A DNA stretch of 64,000 nt from Pandoraea iniqua (GCF_902459685.1 NZ_CABPSF010000005.1:248001-312000); one strand, 5' to 3'; shown: positions 27,070 to 37,036, numbered from the stretch's first letter. The notes: a model not told the origin generated them from the letters alone. Numbers and translations: made by a program.

Positions 27070-27492
27070 ATGCTGCGGAGTTGGCAACTTTTTGCACTCG
27101 GTTCGGCGTTTTTCGCTGCACTCACGGCGATTTTCGGCAAGCTCGGGGTGGCGCAGGTCAATTCGAACATGGCCACGCTGATTCGCACGGTGATCATCTT
27201 CGCCGTGACGCTGGCCATCGTCGGCATGCGCGGCGAGTGGCAGCGCCCCACTAGCCTGACGGCGAACACGTGGCTGTTTCTGGTGCTGTCCGGGGTGGCG
27301 ACGGGGCTGTCGTGGCTGTGTTACTTCCGGGCGCTGCAACTCGGCCCCGTCTCGGGCGTGGCGCCCCTCGACAAGCTCAGCGTGGCGATGGCGATGCTGA
27401 TCGGCTGGGTCGTCCTCGGCGAGCCGTTCTCGCTCAAGGAGGCGCTCGGCGGCGCGTTGATCGTCGCCGGCGCGCTGGTCCTGGTGCTGTAA
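27070..27492 (+). CDS. Half-size EamA/DMT superfamily transporter
   Basis: A 140-residue membrane protein with five hydrophobic helices, corresponding to a single EamA repeat. Most DMT transporters carry two such repeats in one chain. The sequence LFALGSAFFAALTAIFGKLGV and LCYFRALQLGPVSGVAPLDKLSVAM...LGEPFSLKEALGGALIVAGALVLVL is typical of the COG2510 group, which probably acts as a dimer. GGGAGA precedes ATG 27070; the frame is open 18 codons upstream. It converges on pldA, whose stop lies 6 bp away. Substrate unknown. Confidence 0.88.
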   Translation: MLRSWQLFALGSAFFAALTAIFGKLGVAQVNSNMATLIRTVIIFAVTLAIVGMRGEWQRPTSLTANTWLFLVLSGVATGLSWLCYFRALQLGPVSGVAPLDKLSVAMAMLIGWVVLGEPFSLKEALGGALIVAGALVLVL

Positions 27493-27498
27493 GTTGGC

Positions 27499-28875
27499 TT
27501 ACCAGCGGAACACGCTGTAGCCGATACGCACCTGCGATGGCGAATGCCGGTTGTAATCGAGCAGGTCTTCGCCGTAGCCGGTGAAGTACCCGATCCAGAT
27601 ATAGCCGCCGGCGCCCGAAATCAGCTTGCCGAGCGGGTAGGTCACCTGCACATCCACGCTGCCGTAGTTACGCTTCATGCCCTTGCGCAGCGTGGCGCCG
27701 ACCTGCCAGCCGTTCGGCTTGCCCCACAGCACCAGTAAGTCCATATAGCCGCGATAGTTCTGGATATCGGGGTTGTCGGCCTTCTCGACATACGCATAGA
27801 GCTTGGGCGCCACCGTCCAGTGGTACTCCGCCGGATCGCCGAACGTGAAGATCGGTTTGACGAAGACCGTGTTGATGCTGCGCGAGTCGGGACCGGCCTT
27901 GCCGTTCGACTCGTGTTCGACACCGGCCGCCACGCCAAGCGACGAGAACCAGCCCGCGCGAACCCCCGTATCCGGGATGTAATAGAACAGGCTCGGCCGG
28001 TAGTTCGAATCGCGGAACGGCGCTGATTCCGCCTCCAGATCCCAGATCGACAACTGCGTGTAACCGAAGTACAGGTTGTCGAGGAATGATTTGGACGACG
28101 GATTATCCGGTTTGAGAATGTGGAACTTGAAGCTCAACTGGAAGCGCGCGTTAGCGTCGCCATTCTTACCAAACGCGATGTACATCGGCTCGTGCGACGA
28201 GATACGCGCGAACTCGGTATCGGCCGTCGGTGCAACGGCGTCGGCGGTGGCGCTGGCCGGGGCCGTCGACGTGCCGGGTGTGCCGGGCGCGGCGGTCGCA
28301 TTCGCGGCACTGGCGGCGTCGGCAGCAGCAGCGACAGAAGCGCTACCCGTACCTGCCGCAGCCGCAGCGACGGCAGCGCCACTCGCAACCGCCGGCGCGG
28401 CGGCCACCATCGGCTCGGCGGGGGCAGCGCGATCGAGCACGATGGTCGTAATCGAGGCGTCCCAGTCCACCGGTTCAAGGCGCACCGTACCGCGCAATTC
28501 CTTGGGTAATTCAGCCGCGTAGGCGATGCGCCGGAACTGACCGTTCGAGAGCGTGACCTTTGCGGGCACGACGGCGGCGCGCTTCAGATGCAGCAGCGTC
28601 GGCTTGAAATCGTCGTTGGAAATACGCACGACGATTTCGTCGGGCAGCTTGACGGTCTTACGGCCCGGCGCGTCTTGCGTCACGAGCAGCGTCAGTTGCA
28701 GAGGGGCGCCGCCGGTGAGCGCGCGCGGCGGTTGCAGCAGCGACAGATCGGCGTGTGCGGCGTTGCTGAACGCGAAACAGAGGGCGGCGCCGAGTTGCAT
28801 GGCGCGCAGCGGCCATGGCGCGAGCGCGGCGAGCGTAGTGGATGTGGCGAACGTGGCGAGATTCGTCTTGGGCAT
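27499..28875 (-). CDS. pldA: Outer-membrane phospholipase A with N-terminal extension
   Basis: A calcium-dependent phospholipase A1/A2 of the outer membrane that degrades mislocalised phospholipids. The C-terminal half (from about residue 220) carries the catalytic His321-Glu-Ser323-Asn-Gly motif in GVEHESNGKAG. Asn335 lies 14 residues after the His, the same spacing as in E. coli PldA. The 458 residues exceed the roughly 290 of E. coli. The N-terminus has a signal peptide (to about Ala-His-Ala-Asp at 40-43), a domain of about 105 residues and an Ala-rich low-complexity linker (about 150-218). The chain ends in Phe-Arg-Trp, consistent with a beta-barrel C-terminus. Confidence 0.9.
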   Translation of the reverse strand: MPKTNLATFATSTTLAALAPWPLRAMQLGAALCFAFSNAAHADLSLLQPPRALTGGAPLQLTLLVTQDAPGRKTVKLPDEIVVRISNDDFKPTLLHLKRAAVVPAKVTLSNGQFRRIAYAAELPKELRGTVRLEPVDWDASITTIVLDRAAPAEPMVAAAPAVASGAAVAAAAAGTGSASVAAAADAASAANATAAPGTPGTSTAPASATADAVAPTADTEFARISSHEPMYIAFGKNGDANARFQLSFKFHILKPDNPSSKSFLDNLYFGYTQLSIWDLEAESAPFRDSNYRPSLFYYIPDTGVRAGWFSSLGVAAGVEHESNGKAGPDSRSINTVFVKPIFTFGDPAEYHWTVAPKLYAYVEKADNPDIQNYRGYMDLLVLWGKPNGWQVGATLRKGMKRNYGSVDVQVTYPLGKLISGAGGYIWIGYFTGYGEDLLDYNRHSPSQVRIGYSVFRW

Positions 28876-28922
28876 CGGTCCGGTCTGGGTTGTCGACCCC
28901 GGGCCGGCAAGCCCGAAGTCAG

Positions 28923-30623
28923 TTACGAGCCGCCGCCGGTGAGCACCCGGAGGTCGGACTCGCGTGCGCAGCGATCGCGCCCGCGAGATTTGGCAAGATA
29001 CAGTGCGGCGTCGGCACGTTGCAGCCAGGCATTGTCGTCATCGCCTGCGTGCCACTGTGCGACCCCGGCGCTGATCGTGAACTGAAGTGCGCGTCCATCG
29101 ACATTGATACGCGCCGCGCGAACCGCTTCGCGCAAGCGCTCGGCAGCATCGAAGGCACGGGCTTCGGTGGCGCCACTCAGGATAATAGCGAATTCTTCGC
29201 CCCCCAAACGACCGCAGATGTCATCTTCGCGTAACGAATCGTGACAAAGCCGCACGAACGTGGCCAGCACGGTGTCGCCGAGCGCATGTCCCCACGTGTC
29301 GTTGATCTGCTTGAAGTGATCGAGATCGACAAGGACGATGCACGCCGGCACGCCCGTGGTATTGGCCTGATTGACTTCGCTGCGCAGGCGTTTCAGGAAG
29401 TGTCCGCGCGAAAGGCTGCCGGTGAGGGCGTCGTACTTCACCTCGTGTTCCAGCGCGGCGTTCTTGGCTAGTGTGTCGGACAACTGAAGTTTGCCGCGTC
29501 GCAGGTGGCGAATCAGTAGAACGAGAGCGCCTGCGGAGCTCAACATCAGGCCGAACATCAGCACGGTGTAGCGCTGGCGCTCGATGAACAGGCTGCGCAG
29601 CGTCGGCACCTCGCTCATCGTGTAGATCACCAGCTCGCTGTCCATCGACGTGGCGGATTCGAGCAAATAGGGCTGATTGTCCGGGCGCACGCGCACCAGA
29701 TCGGCGGCATCGGGATCGTGATGCGCCTGCGGTTCCCCACGGGTGCCGGGCAGCAGAAACGGTGGCGTGCCGGGCGCCGGGTCGTAGTCCTCGATGGGCA
29801 CGACCGTGAAATCATCCTGCTGATAAAGATGGCGGCGCTCGGCCGGCGTCATCTTGAACACCGGTGCGCCGGGCACCGCCAGCCCGGTGAAGGTCGGGTC
29901 GTTGGCGAGCACGATCACGCCGTTGACGTCGGTGACGAACGACGCCCCCGTATCGACCCAGTGCGACAGCCGGCGCAACCCGAGCTTGACCACCATCACG
30001 CCGACGAGGCGGCCGTCCTGATAGACGGGGGCGGTGAAGTAGATGCCGGGCAGTCGCGTCTTGCGCCCAATTACATACTGCTGGCCCGCCGTGCCGAGCA
30101 CAGCGGCCTGAAAGTAGCCCCGGTCGCCGTAGTTGTCGCCGACGAGCGGGTTGGGGCCCTTGGCATCGCTCGACGCAATCGTGACGCCGTCGGGGGTGCC
30201 GAGCCAGACGAGATCGGCGCCGAAATACAACTGCGCGGCGCGCAGCAGTTCGTTCACGGGCTTGAGGGCGGCATTGGCGAGCAGCTTTTCTCGCGCCATT
30301 TCATGGGGCAGTTCGGTCAGCGGGTGATCGGCGATGTCGGCAGCCGCGCGCTGAATCTGCGAGATCTGCGCGAGCACCTGCGGGATGCCGCGAATGAGGA
30401 TCAGATCCTGATTGACCGTATGCACGGTGCCGCGCGCGAGCCGGGTGGCGACGCTGCGTTCCTCGGCCAGCAGGCGCGCCGAGCGGTTCGCCACCAGTTG
30501 ATCGGCGGCGAAGCGCGCCAGGCCCCATGCGGCAAACACGCACAGGAGCATGACGACGCCGCGAACGAGGACAGGCGTGGCGCGGCGCGAAAAGAGGGTG
30601 TTGAAGGAGTTGAGCAACGGCAA
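28923..30623 (-). CDS. Membrane-bound Cache-GGDEF diguanylate cyclase
   Basis: Makes c-di-GMP from two GTP. The 566-residue protein has a first membrane helix at about 20-40 and a periplasmic double-Cache-like sensor domain (about 45-345). A second helix follows at about 353-371, then a cytoplasmic GGDEF domain with the active-site GGEEF at 474-478. The inhibitory site Arg465-x-x-Asp468 lies five residues before it, so product inhibition is expected. The only plausible start is TTG at 30623, because an in-frame stop (the EAL gene's own) lies two codons upstream. No clear ribosome site is present, so it probably relies on reinitiation. Confidence 0.88.
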   Translation of the reverse strand: MPLLNSFNTLFSRRATPVLVRGVVMLLCVFAAWGLARFAADQLVANRSARLLAEERSVATRLARGTVHTVNQDLILIRGIPQVLAQISQIQRAAADIADHPLTELPHEMAREKLLANAALKPVNELLRAAQLYFGADLVWLGTPDGVTIASSDAKGPNPLVGDNYGDRGYFQAAVLGTAGQQYVIGRKTRLPGIYFTAPVYQDGRLVGVMVVKLGLRRLSHWVDTGASFVTDVNGVIVLANDPTFTGLAVPGAPVFKMTPAERRHLYQQDDFTVVPIEDYDPAPGTPPFLLPGTRGEPQAHHDPDAADLVRVRPDNQPYLLESATSMDSELVIYTMSEVPTLRSLFIERQRYTVLMFGLMLSSAGALVLLIRHLRRGKLQLSDTLAKNAALEHEVKYDALTGSLSRGHFLKRLRSEVNQANTTGVPACIVLVDLDHFKQINDTWGHALGDTVLATFVRLCHDSLREDDICGRLGGEEFAIILSGATEARAFDAAERLREAVRAARINVDGRALQFTISAGVAQWHAGDDDNAWLQRADAALYLAKSRGRDRCARESDLRVLTGGGS

Positions 30624-30629
30624 AAACGA

Positions 30630-31964
30630 TTACAGACGTCCGTGCCAGTCTCGGATGAACGTCTCGATGTGGCCGGGTGGCAAGGGTCGAGTGCAATGAT
30701 AACCCTGCCATGCGTGGCAGCCGAGTTGCGCAAGCGCATCGCGTTGTGCGCTCGTCTCAACGCCTTCGGCCACTGTCTCGATTTCAAGTTTGCGGGCGAT
30801 GGCGATAATGGCGCGAATCAACTCGGTGTCGTAGCCGCCGAGCAATACGCCCGCCACGAACTGATAGTCGATCTTGACGGTGCCGAACGGCCAGCGCTTC
30901 AGACGCACGAAGCTGGAATAGCCCGTGCCGAAGTCGTCGAGCGACAGGCGCACGCCCATCGCTACGAGTTCGTTCATGAGGGTGGCCGCCTCGTCCAGAT
31001 GCGAAATCAGCGACGATTCCGTGATTTCGATTTCCAGCTTATCGGGCGGTACGCGGTGATGCTTGAGCGCATAGCGCACGGTCTCGAGCGTTTGCACGCG
31101 CATCTGCTGGGCCGAGAGATTCACGGCCACGCGTGGATATTCCTCGCCGTCGGTCTGCCACTGGTCGAGCTGGCGGCAGGCTTCGTGCAATGTCCACTCG
31201 CCGATCGGGCCGATCACGTCGCAACGCTCGGCGGCCGGGATGAATTCGCCCGGCATGATCAGTTCGTCGTCGCGCTGCCAGCGAATCAGCGCTTCGAGAC
31301 CGGTCAGCCGGTGTGTGCGCATGTCGATTTGCGGCTGGTAGTGCAGGCGGAATTCCGAGCCCGAGAGCGCGCGGCCAATGGCGCTGCGCCAGTAGTGCTC
31401 GTTGCCGGCGTCGTCCGGCGGCGTGACACCCTCGGTCGGTGCGCTGGGCGCATCGGTGACGAGAAAGCGTGCTGCGCTCTCGCGAATGGCCAGATCGGCA
31501 ACTTCGGACGTATGTTCGAGCAGCGTGGCGGGCCACACCGGCACCTGCGGCAGGTGCGTGATACCGGCGGACAGAATCGGGTAGAGCAGGCCGTTGCCGC
31601 ACGGCACCGGCGATTCGCCGGCACGGATAAAACGGCGGGTGATCTGCACGGCGGCTTCGCGGCTGCCGAGGTCGCGCAGCAGCACGGCAATCTGTTGCTC
31701 CGAGACGCGCCCGATCAGGTCGCGCCGCCGAATGCGCGAGCCGATGCGGAATGCCACCGTGGCGAGCAGATCGGCATCGGAAATGGCTTGCTGATTGGTG
31801 GCTGTGCGCTGACCACGGCCGACGTGCAGCACCACGAGGGCGCTGTGACTGCCGGGCGGGCTGGGCGTGCGTAGCTCAAGGCTGAGGGCGCGCAGCAGCC
31901 GCTGGCGATCCAGCAACAGATCGGCCAGTACGACTTGCCGGCGCAGCGCGTTGGTATCGTTCAT
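30630..31964 (-). CDS. EAL-domain phosphodiesterase with degenerate GGDEF
   Basis: A predicted c-di-GMP phosphodiesterase of 444 residues. The N-terminal half resembles a GGDEF domain, but its signature is lost (SEQQI where GGDEF is expected). The C-terminal EAL domain looks catalytic: Glu224-Ala-Leu, [22 protein letters not shown], the Lys of VKIDYQFV and AEGVET are all present. No membrane helix is visible, so it is cytosolic. The next gene in the same operon is a diguanylate cyclase in the same frame, separated only by this gene's TAA and two sense codons. Confidence 0.9.
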   Translation of the reverse strand: MNDTNALRRQVVLADLLLDRQRLLRALSLELRTPSPPGSHSALVVLHVGRGQRTATNQQAISDADLLATVAFRIGSRIRRRDLIGRVSEQQIAVLLRDLGSREAAVQITRRFIRAGESPVPCGNGLLYPILSAGITHLPQVPVWPATLLEHTSEVADLAIRESAARFLVTDAPSAPTEGVTPPDDAGNEHYWRSAIGRALSGSEFRLHYQPQIDMRTHRLTGLEALIRWQRDDELIMPGEFIPAAERCDVIGPIGEWTLHEACRQLDQWQTDGEEYPRVAVNLSAQQMRVQTLETVRYALKHHRVPPDKLEIEITESSLISHLDEAATLMNELVAMGVRLSLDDFGTGYSSFVRLKRWPFGTVKIDYQFVAGVLLGGYDTELIRAIIAIARKLEIETVAEGVETSAQRDALAQLGCHAWQGYHCTRPLPPGHIETFIRDWHGRL

Positions 31965-32273
31965 CTCGGCAGGCAGGCTGACGTCGCCCGTAGGGTTGAA
32001 CGTGGGTCATTCTCGCGTGTCAGGCCGGCGAACCGGTGAAGCCCACGCGTCGAACAGGTCGTGCCGCCAGGAAACCCTTGAATCATGTTCTGCATAAGAC
32101 GCGTAAATGTGTCGGCCGGTAACAGGCGATGCACTGGCAGCCCCATGCGAGGCACCCCCGTTTGACGGCAGACCGCGCGCAAGGCGTGGCCCGACAAGAA
32201 GCTCGTGCCCGGTCGCGAAAACCGGGTCCTTTGACCTTTAACGGCACCCGACTTTAAAAATTAAGTCCGGGTT

Positions 32274-33539
32274 TCACCTATGGCCCGGGCGACTGGGTTG
32301 CGCCAGCCACTCGCGTCCACGCAACATGTAATCCCAGTACACCTTGGGCAGCACGTATTTCTTTAATACCCATGCAAAACGATTGGCATGCGTGCCGTCG
32401 ATCGGGAATGTCGGCAGCAGCTTGCCGCCGTAACCGAACTCGGCGAGCACGATCTTGCCGTGCTCGACCGTGAGCGGGCAGGCGCCGTAACCGTCGTAGT
32501 GCAGCGGCAACGGGCGGCCATCCATCGCGGCGAGCAGGTTCTCCGCCACGACGACGGCCTGCTTGCGGGCCGCGGCGGCGGTCTTGGCATTGGGCGCCGA
32601 GATGGCATCGCCTAGGCCGAAGACGTTGGCAAAGCGCGGGTGACGCAGCGTCGCATGGTCGACTTCGCACCAGCCAGCCGCATCGGCCAGCGGGCTCGCA
32701 CGCAGCACGTCGGGTGCGCTTTGCGGCGGCACCACATGCAGCAGATCGAACGGCTTGTCGATGAATTGCGACTGGCCGTCCGCATCGAAAATTTCGAAAC
32801 GCGCGACACGGCGTTCGCCATCCACGGCACGCAGATGCGAGAGGTGATTGAGCGAGATGTTGTAGCGCTTCACGTACTCCATGAGCGCGGGAATGTAATC
32901 CTTGACGCCGAAGAGGGCGGGCGCCACCAGATGGAATTCGATCTTGGTCTTGTCGAGCAAGCCACGCGAGCGCCACGTGTCCGCCGACAGATACATTGCC
33001 TTTTGCGGGGCGCCGGCGCATTTGATCGGCATCGGCGGCTGCGTGAACAGGGCATTGCCGCCGGAGAACTGATTGACCAGCGACCACGTGTAAGGCGCGA
33101 GATCGAACCGGTAGTTCGACGTGACCCCGTTGCGGCCCAGCGTTTCGGTCAGCCCGTCGATGGCTTCCCAGTTCAGTTGCAGGCCCGGCGCGACGATCAG
33201 GTAGCGATAGCTGAGGCGGCGGCCATCGGAGAGCAAGACTTGTTGGTGTTCCGGCGCGAAAGCGGTGACGGCGGCCTGAATCCAGTTCACGCCTTCGGGG
33301 ATGACGCTCGCCATCGGGCGCGCCGTGCGTGCCGGGTCGAACTCGCCGGCGCCAACGAGCGTCCACGCGGGCTGGTAGTAATGCGTGTCGGCCGGATCGA
33401 CGATCGTGATCGAGAGCGACGGGCGGCGGCGGCGCAGGCTTGCGGCGACAGAAATGCCTGCTGCACCGGCCCCCATGATGACGATGTCGGCGCTGTGCTC
33501 CGTCGCAGGAGTGGGCGTAGCGGATACGTCGCTGGACAT
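32274..33539 (-). CDS. Sulfide:quinone oxidoreductase-like FAD protein (type II SQR)
   Basis: A flavoprotein expected to oxidise sulfide and pass electrons to the quinone pool at the membrane surface. The 421-residue chain has an FAD dinucleotide-binding motif IVIMGAGAAGISVAASL near residue 20. It has the two cysteines of the SQOR-type disulfide, Cys174 in PIKCAGAPQK and Cys354 in GYGACPLTVEHGKIVLAEFGY, and GLGDAISAPNAKTAAAARKQA for FAD contacts. This pattern is closest to the eukaryote-like type II enzymes. GGAGA before the ATG at 33539 supports the start; an upstream in-frame ATG at 33590 lacks such a site. Confidence 0.85.
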   Translation of the reverse strand: MSSDVSATPTPATEHSADIVIMGAGAAGISVAASLRRRRPSLSITIVDPADTHYYQPAWTLVGAGEFDPARTARPMASVIPEGVNWIQAAVTAFAPEHQQVLLSDGRRLSYRYLIVAPGLQLNWEAIDGLTETLGRNGVTSNYRFDLAPYTWSLVNQFSGGNALFTQPPMPIKCAGAPQKAMYLSADTWRSRGLLDKTKIEFHLVAPALFGVKDYIPALMEYVKRYNISLNHLSHLRAVDGERRVARFEIFDADGQSQFIDKPFDLLHVVPPQSAPDVLRASPLADAAGWCEVDHATLRHPRFANVFGLGDAISAPNAKTAAAARKQAVVVAENLLAAMDGRPLPLHYDGYGACPLTVEHGKIVLAEFGYGGKLLPTFPIDGTHANRFAWVLKKYVLPKVYWDYMLRGREWLAQPSRPGHR

Positions 33540-33895
33540 AAGGTCTCCGACAAATGGGAAAAATTGAGACGGATTACGACATATCGACACGCTTTTAAAA
33601 GCCGCGAGCGAACGTCATTAAAAGGGAATGTAAGGCAACCCGCATGAAACGTGCCGGGACATTGTATAGAAAACATGCGGTTTTGCCCGTGTTTCGGCTT
33701 GCAAACCCACGATTCATCACAATCATCGCGGCGTTCAACGTAATGCGTGGTCAGAAATGCGTCGGCGCGGCGACGGCAAGGCGTGCCAAATGAAAGGGGA
33801 AAGGGAAGACGGCGGGCAGGGGGCTACAACGGGGCTACGGGGTTACGAGGGACACCCGGCGTACGCAGGGTGTCTCGTGAATGCGACAACGAGGC

Positions 33896-34366
33896 TCACG
33901 CGTGCTGATGATCGTGCTCGCATGCCACCGCAATGGGATCGGTGTCGTTATGACAGGCACACGCTTCGCCGTGCGCGCCTTGCATCAGCGCTCGCAGAAT
34001 GCCGCAGTCGCTGGTGTCGTGGCGGCTCTGGCACTGCGCCTGCAAGTGCAGCAGTTGTTGCTCCAGCGACTGCAATTCATGAATGCGGGCGTGCACGCGC
34101 GTCAGATGCGCTTCGATCAGTTGATTGGCGTCCTCGCAGGTCACGGTCGTGTCGTGCGCCAGTTCGCCCAACCGCTTGGCGTCGGCCAGTGGCATATCGA
34201 GTGAGCGGCAGTGACGGATGAAGCGCAGGGCTTCGAGATGTTCCGTGCCATAGGTGCGATACCCCCCGTCGGTACGCGGCGGGGCGGCCAGCAACCCGGC
34301 CCGCTCGTAATAGCGGATGGTTTCGACGTCGGTTTCGGCCGCACGCGCCAGTTCACCGATTTTCAT
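33896..34366 (-). CDS. cadR: MerR family metal-responsive regulator CadR/PbrR-like
   Basis: A 156-residue MerR-type regulator. The N-terminal helix-turn-helix (MKIGELARAAETDVETIRYYERAGLLAAPPRT) is followed by the dimerisation helix. Metal-binding cysteines lie in RHCRSLDMPL and in AQCQSRHDTSDCGIL, matching the three-cysteine arrangement of cadmium/lead sensors. The tail CACHNDTDPIAVACEHDHQHA is rich in Cys and His, as in CadR. I chose ATG at 34366, where the MerR domain begins. It is divergent from cadA across a MerR-type promoter, so it should activate that gene on Cd(II), Zn(II) or Pb(II). Confidence 0.9.
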   Translation of the reverse strand: MKIGELARAAETDVETIRYYERAGLLAAPPRTDGGYRTYGTEHLEALRFIRHCRSLDMPLADAKRLGELAHDTTVTCEDANQLIEAHLTRVHARIHELQSLEQQLLHLQAQCQSRHDTSDCGILRALMQGAHGEACACHNDTDPIAVACEHDHQHA

Positions 34367-34368
34367 GC

Positions 34369-34400
34369 TTGACTCCGTAGTGACTACAGGGTTTTGAATG
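34369..34400 (+). promoter_or_regulatory. MerR-type cadA promoter with operator in an elongated spacer
   Basis: A -35 box TTGACT (34369-34374) and a -10-like TTGAAT (34394-34399) are separated by 19 bp, the over-long spacing MerR activators correct. The spacer contains the dyad GTAGT-G-ACTAC (34378-34388) within CCGTAGTGACTACAGG. It overlaps the start region of cadR, allowing autoregulation. Confidence 0.7.
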
Positions 34401-34434
34401 GAGAGTAACACGAATCATGAAACCAGGAGTGAAC

Positions 34435-36957
34435 ATGCCCAATCCCTCGGATCAGGCCCGCCGGGCCGCCCCGGAGGCGGTGTGTGACCACGCGCACGGC
34501 CCGCAGGACAAGAAGACGCACGATCATCACGATCATGGCCACGGCCATGCTCACGACCACGACCATGCACATGCTCATGGGCAGGCGCACGATCATGGCG
34601 CTCAGGCCCGTCGTGAAGGGCACGGCCACGACCACGACCACGAACACGAACACGACCACGCGCATGAGCACAGCCACGACGCTGCGTCGGGTGGTCATTC
34701 GCACGATCACAGCCATGCGCATGACGCGGTGGCGTGCTGTGGCGATCCGGCGAGCCTGACACCGCCGGCCGTGGCCCCGGCAACCGGCGCCCCGCAGGCC
34801 CGTTTTCGCATCGATCAGATGGATTGCCCGACTGAAGAGCGCCTCATCCGCGACCAGTTGGAACGCCAGCCGGGCGTCGACACGCTGTATTTCAACCTGC
34901 TCAAGCGCGAACTGACCGTCGTATTCGGCGCGAAGACGTCGGAAGCGGATGTCACGCGTCACAGCGACGTGGTGGCTGCCACGTTACGCAAGTTGGGTAT
35001 GACGCCGGTGCCGCTGACCGACGATGTGGCCAACGTCGCGCCGCCGCCTGCGAGCGGCAAGGGCGATGTCGCGCGACTGGTGGCCGGCGGTGTGCTGGCC
35101 GCCGCGAGCGAAGCGGCCGTCTGGTCGGGCGTGCCCGAGCATAGCCCGTGGGTCGGTGCCATCGTGTTGGCGGCGATTGCGTTGTGCGGCCTGCCGACGC
35201 TCAAGAAGGGCTGGATTGCGCTGCGCCATTTCACGATGAACATCCACTTTCTGATGTCGCTCGCCGTGATCGGCGCGCTTGCCATCGGTCAGTGGCCGGA
35301 GGCGGCAATGGTCATCGTGCTGTTCGCCATCTCGGAGAAGCTCGAAGCCGCGTCGCTCACCCGCGCGCGGCGTGCGGTCGAAGCGCTCATGCGTCTGGCC
35401 CCCGATCAGGCATCGGTGGAACAACCCGACGGCAGCTGGGCCGACCAGCCGGTGGCCGGATTGACCGTGGGCATGCGGGTGCGGGCCCGTCCGGGTGAGC
35501 GTGTCGCCATCGACGGCGTGATCGAGCAGGGCAGTTCGGCCCTCAATCAAGCGTCGATTACCGGCGAGAGCGTGCCTGTCGACAAGACCGTGGGCGACGA
35601 AGTCTTCGCGGGCAGCATCAACGAAAGTGGCCTGATCGTCTACCGCACGAGCGTCGCACCGGGCGACACCACACTGGCGCGTATCGTGCGCATCGTGGAG
35701 ACGGCGCAGCAGCAGCGTTCGCCGACGCAGCGCTTCGTCGACAAGTTCTCGCGCATTTACACGCCGGTGGTGGTGCTCTGCGCCCTGCTGGTCGCGATCG
35801 TGCCGCCGCTGGCCTTTGGTCTTGCATGGACGCCGTGGATCTACAAGGCACTCGTGATGCTGGTGATTGCTTGCCCTTGCGCGTTGGTGATCTCGACACC
35901 GGTGACGGTGGTCAGCGGTCTGACGGCGGCGGCGCGTGCCGGCATTCTGATCAAGGGCGGCGCGTTTCTGGAGAGCGGCCGGTTGATTCGGGCGGTGGCG
36001 CTCGACAAGACAGGCACGCTCACACGCGGCGAACCGCACCTGACCGATGTGGTACCGCTGGGTGATTCGCCGGAAGCCTCGGAAGCTTCGGAGTCGTCAC
36101 GCAATGAAGTGCTCACGCTCGCGGCGGCGCTCGATGCACAGACGACGCACCCGATTGCCCGCGCCGTGGTCGATGGCTATCAGGCGGCCAACCTTGGTCC
36201 GTTGCCTGCGGTGACTGACTTCGAAGCCCTGCCGGGCATGGGCGTGAAAGGCCGTATCGGGCAGACGCTGTATTACTTGGGCAACCATCGCCTTATCGAG
36301 TCGCTGGGTGTTTGCAATGCGCGTGTCGAAGCCGAATTGACCCGGCTGGAAGCGCAGGCCCGCACGGCGATCGTGTTGGCGAGCGAAACGCAGGCGCTGG
36401 CGGTACTGGCCGTTGCCGACACTTTGCGCGAAGAAAGCCGCGAGGCGTTGGTGCGGTTGACGCAGATGGGGATCCGGACGGTGATGCTGACGGGCGACAA
36501 TCGCGCGACGGCACAAGTGATCGGCGAGCAGGCCGGGGTCAGTGACGTGCGGGCCGAAATGCTGCCGGAAGACAAGTGGCAGGCGATCACGCAACTGCGC
36601 GCCGAGTTCGGTCACGTCGGCATGGTCGGCGACGGTATCAACGACGCCCCGGCGCTGGCGGCGGCCGATGTGGGCTTCGCCATGGGGCTCACCGGCACCG
36701 ATAGCGCGCTGGAGACGGCCGACGTCACGCTGATGGACGACGATCTGCGCAAGTTGCCGGCGTTTCTGGCCCTTTCGCGGCGCGCAGCGACGGTCCTCAA
36801 GCAGAACATCGCGATGGCACTCGGCATCAAGGCCGTGTTCTTCGCCTTGGCCGTGGTGGGTGCCGCGTCGCTGTGGATGGCCGTCTTTGCCGACGTGGGC
36901 GCGAGCCTGCTGGTGATTGCCAACGGCATGCGCCTGCTGCGTACGCGTACGGTCTGA
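34435..36957 (+). CDS. cadA: P1B-type Cd/Zn/Pb-exporting ATPase with His-rich N-terminus
   Basis: Pumps divalent soft metals out of the cell at the expense of ATP. The 840-residue protein starts with an extraordinary metal-binding tail holding 30 histidines in its first ~100 residues, then a CC pair (AVACCGD). A heavy-metal-associated domain follows with the unusual MDCPTEE. The transporter core has the metal-site motif Cys-Pro-Cys in [10 protein letters not shown], phosphorylation site DKTGT and hinge [15 protein letters not shown] precedes ATG 34435; an in-frame ATG at 34417 lies six codons upstream without its own site. A strong terminator follows. Confidence 0.93.
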   Translation: MPNPSDQARRAAPEAVCDHAHGPQDKKTHDHHDHGHGHAHDHDHAHAHGQAHDHGAQARREGHGHDHDHEHEHDHAHEHSHDAASGGHSHDHSHAHDAVACCGDPASLTPPAVAPATGAPQARFRIDQMDCPTEERLIRDQLERQPGVDTLYFNLLKRELTVVFGAKTSEADVTRHSDVVAATLRKLGMTPVPLTDDVANVAPPPASGKGDVARLVAGGVLAAASEAAVWSGVPEHSPWVGAIVLAAIALCGLPTLKKGWIALRHFTMNIHFLMSLAVIGALAIGQWPEAAMVIVLFAISEKLEAASLTRARRAVEALMRLAPDQASVEQPDGSWADQPVAGLTVGMRVRARPGERVAIDGVIEQGSSALNQASITGESVPVDKTVGDEVFAGSINESGLIVYRTSVAPGDTTLARIVRIVETAQQQRSPTQRFVDKFSRIYTPVVVLCALLVAIVPPLAFGLAWTPWIYKALVMLVIACPCALVISTPVTVVSGLTAAARAGILIKGGAFLESGRLIRAVALDKTGTLTRGEPHLTDVVPLGDSPEASEASESSRNEVLTLAAALDAQTTHPIARAVVDGYQAANLGPLPAVTDFEALPGMGVKGRIGQTLYYLGNHRLIESLGVCNARVEAELTRLEAQARTAIVLASETQALAVLAVADTLREESREALVRLTQMGIRTVMLTGDNRATAQVIGEQAGVSDVRAEMLPEDKWQAITQLRAEFGHVGMVGDGINDAPALAAADVGFAMGLTGTDSALETADVTLMDDDLRKLPAFLALSRRAATVLKQNIAMALGIKAVFFALAVVGAASLWMAVFADVGASLLVIANGMRLLRTRTV

Positions 36958-37036
36958 GGGCTCGGGATCGCGGTATCGACCCGGCACTGGCACCGGCACG
37001 GCGGCAAAGGTACGCGGAATTAGAGGGTGTTTGACG

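Noticed and set aside
27499-28875. pldA as a pseudogene or misjoined frame because of the Ala-rich segment
   Set aside because: The frame is continuous, signal peptide and catalytic residues are intact, and the low-complexity segment looks like a linker.
32246-32275. Terminator for the SQR-like gene
   Set aside because: ACCCGACTTTAAAAATTAAGTCCGGGT can fold only with a bulge, lacks a T-tract and overlaps the stop codon.
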